Shown here piece by piece: positions 62,917 to 64,000 of a stretch of DNA of 64,000 nt. The DNA is from Gemmatimonadota bacterium (GTDB taxonomy: Bacteria > Gemmatimonadota > Gemmatimonadetes > Gemmatimonadales > Gemmatimonadaceae). Numbering within the stretch: the first letter of the stretch is position 1; each line of letters starts with the position of its first letter. Made by a program: the position numbers and the translations under genes. The notes under the pieces were generated by a model. The model searched no databases. It was not told the DNA's origin and worked only from the letters and a program-made list of their open reading frames with translations. The stretch is taken from contig JACPFW010000015.1 of the NCBI GenBank assembly GCA_016182795.1, positions 124,001-188,000 of the forward strand. Direction: 5' to 3'.

Positions 62917-63692
62917 TCGGCGTCCGCCGAAAGCCGCTCGGCGACGCGCAGCGCGAGGTTCACGTACGCCTGGCTCGCCGCATCGGCCGGCTCGCGCACC
63001 ACGGCGGGCTGGCCGGCGGCGAACGCCTCGGCGAGGGCGACGGAGCGCGGAATCATCACGTCACATACCATCGCTGCGGGGAGGTGTTCCCGGATGTACT
63101 TCACCGTCCGCTCGCACGTTGGATTGCCGGCCTCCACCATCGTCAGCAGAATGCCGTCCAGCGTGAGCCCCGGGTTGCTGGCCACCACGTCCTGAATGCT
63201 GCGCAAGATCTGCGGCGTCGTCTGCAGGGCGAGCGGCTCGGCCTGCAACGGCACCAGCACGCGGTCGGTGCTCTCCAGCACGCGGCGCGCAATCGGCCCG
63301 AGCCCGGGCGGCGTGTCGACAACCACCACATCGCAGCGGTCGCGCGCCGCCTTCAGCATGCGCGGCAGCAGTTCACTGGCCGCCACCCGCGCCTGATAGT
63401 CGCTATGGTCGGCCCCCTCCGTGACGGTGCCGACGAGCATCACGCGCAGCCAGGGCAGGGCGGTGGGGAGGATCACCTCACGCAGGGTGCGCGTGCCGCG
63501 CAGGTAATCGGCGAAGCCGCGCGTGTCGGCGCCCTGCCGCAGGCCGATTCCATAGCGCACCGACCCCTGCGGATCGACGTCGACGAGCAGCGTCTTCAAG
63601 CCGCGGCGCGCAAATGCCGCCGCAAGATTCACCGCGGTCGTCGTCTTGCCGACTCCCCCTTTCTGGCTGACGATCGAAAGGACCTTGCCCAC
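62913..63692 (-). CDS. ParA/Soj-family ATPase
   Basis: Predicted product of 259 residues with a GTG start. The deviant Walker A is QKGGVGKTTTAVNLA (K10-T17), the A' motif is LLVDVDPQGSVRYGIG, and Walker B is VVVVDTPPGLG. VPLQAEPLALQT completes the ParA signature. No ParB or centromere-like site lies nearby, and the surroundings (TPR protein, lipoprotein) do not suggest plasmid partition. It may act as an orphan ParA-like positioning ATPase. Confidence 0.9.
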   Translation of the reverse strand: MGKVLSIVSQKGGVGKTTTAVNLAAAFARRGLKTLLVDVDPQGSVRYGIGLRQGADTRGFADYLRGTRTLREVILPTALPWLRVMLVGTVTEGADHSDYQARVAASELLPRMLKAARDRCDVVVVDTPPGLGPIARRVLESTDRVLVPLQAEPLALQTTPQILRSIQDVVASNPGLTLDGILLTMVEAGNPTCERTVKYIREHLPAAMVCDVMIPRSVALAEAFAAGQPAVVREPADAASQAYVNLALRVAERLSADAE

Positions 63693-64000
63693 CTAGCCCC
63701 CGCTTGGTTCCGCCGTCGGCTCGCCGGACGACGGGTTCCGCAACGCCTCGAGCGTCGCTTCGGCGTGCCGCACCCAGCGCTCCGACTCGGCGCCCGCCGG
63801 CGGACTCGCGAGGAAGGCCTCGAGGTGCTTCTCCGCCGCCGCTGACTCGCCCCGCTTCACGAGCAGGAAGGCGAGGCCGTAGTGCGCGCCCGACAGCGAC
63901 GGGTCGAGCTCGAGCGCGCGCCGATAGGCGCGGATCGCCTCATCCAGCCGGCCCGTACGCGAGTAGGCGATGGCCATGTTCTGCAGCACGCGCAGGTCGT
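63693..64000 (-). CDS. TPR protein (5' end outside window)
   Basis: The C-terminal ~100 residues of a tetratricopeptide protein that begins past the right edge; the frame stays open to 64000. Two TPR-like helical pairs are visible: NMAIAYSRTGRLDEAIRAYRRALELDPS and AHYGLAFLLVKRGESAAAEKHLEAFL. The tail is Ser/Pro/Glu-rich (PSSGEPTAEPSGG). Its stop abuts the ParA-like start codon, so the two are probably expressed together. Confidence 0.8.
   Translation of the reverse strand, partial: DLRVLQNMAIAYSRTGRLDEAIRAYRRALELDPSLSGAHYGLAFLLVKRGESAAAEKHLEAFLASPPAGAESERWVRHAEATLEALRNPSSGEPTAEPSGG

Noticed and set aside
62913-63692. Plasmid-type partition locus or replication origin
   Set aside because: Only a ParA-like ATPase is present; there is no ParB, no iterons, no DnaA-box cluster, and the neighbours are chromosomal-type genes.

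Overview
The window is one GC-rich, gene-dense bacterial chromosome segment. It has many GTG starts, 4-bp GTGA/ATGA and 1-bp TGATG overlaps, BTAD-type regulators, a Ser/Thr kinase, and secreted lipoproteins with Ig-like or GloVer-type repeats. This mix fits Gemmatimonadota best; that is inference from gene content and style, not a database match. No rRNA, tRNA, CRISPR array, prophage or insertion sequence was seen.

Layout. 1-9.7 kb: a partial M14 carboxypeptidase lipoprotein, a DUF1846 protein, a large beta-propeller lipoprotein, a small secreted protein, and a membrane Ser/Thr kinase converging on a BTAD regulator. 9.8-15.5 kb: a pyruvate dehydrogenase operon (pdhA-pdhB-pdhC-lpdA) with lipA upstream. 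15.7-21.8 kb: a small membrane protein, an unassigned 317-residue enzyme-like protein, a DUF3108 protein, two glycosyltransferases, a class I glutamine amidotransferase-like hydrolase, a methyltransferase and a coiled-coil protein. 22-29.6 kb: a POT-family peptide transporter converging on an oligopeptide ABC operon (oppABCDF), led by a tiny membrane protein and a LipM-like octanoyltransferase. 29.9-33.9 kb: gcvP, gcvH and coaE. 34-40.5 kb: type IV minor pilin-like genes split by a reverse-strand tnaA-regulator pair. 40.5-44.4 kb: thymidine kinase, a degenerate DEAD-box-like protein, an aminotransferase and a stand-alone Lrp ligand-binding domain.

45.3-53.0 kb is the most striking segment: a tightly packed NurA-like / HerA-like / Mre11 (SbcD) / Rad50 (SbcC) / GNAT operon. 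It has the gene content of the archaeal double-strand-break end-resection module, inside a bacterial genome. 53.4-57.5 kb encodes a 1357-residue BTAD-ATPase-transmembrane-TolB-like regulator. 57.8-60.2 kb holds a PTPS-FolE-SDR cluster that could make tetrahydrobiopterin. 60.2-64 kb holds an acyl-CoA synthetase, an Ig-like lipoprotein, a ParA-type ATPase and a truncated TPR protein.

Two themes link distant genes. First, lipoylation: the lipoyl-bearing E2 (PdhC) and GcvH share the window with LipA and a LipM-like octanoyltransferase. Second, intergenic architecture: four gene ends carry GC hairpins joined to 11-nt periodic CTGTTGT-type arrays, two of them building palindromes over 100 bp long. 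A separate 7-nt periodic family sits in the PDH operon, including inside pdhC, and a G-rich 48-bp repeat occurs at two loci.
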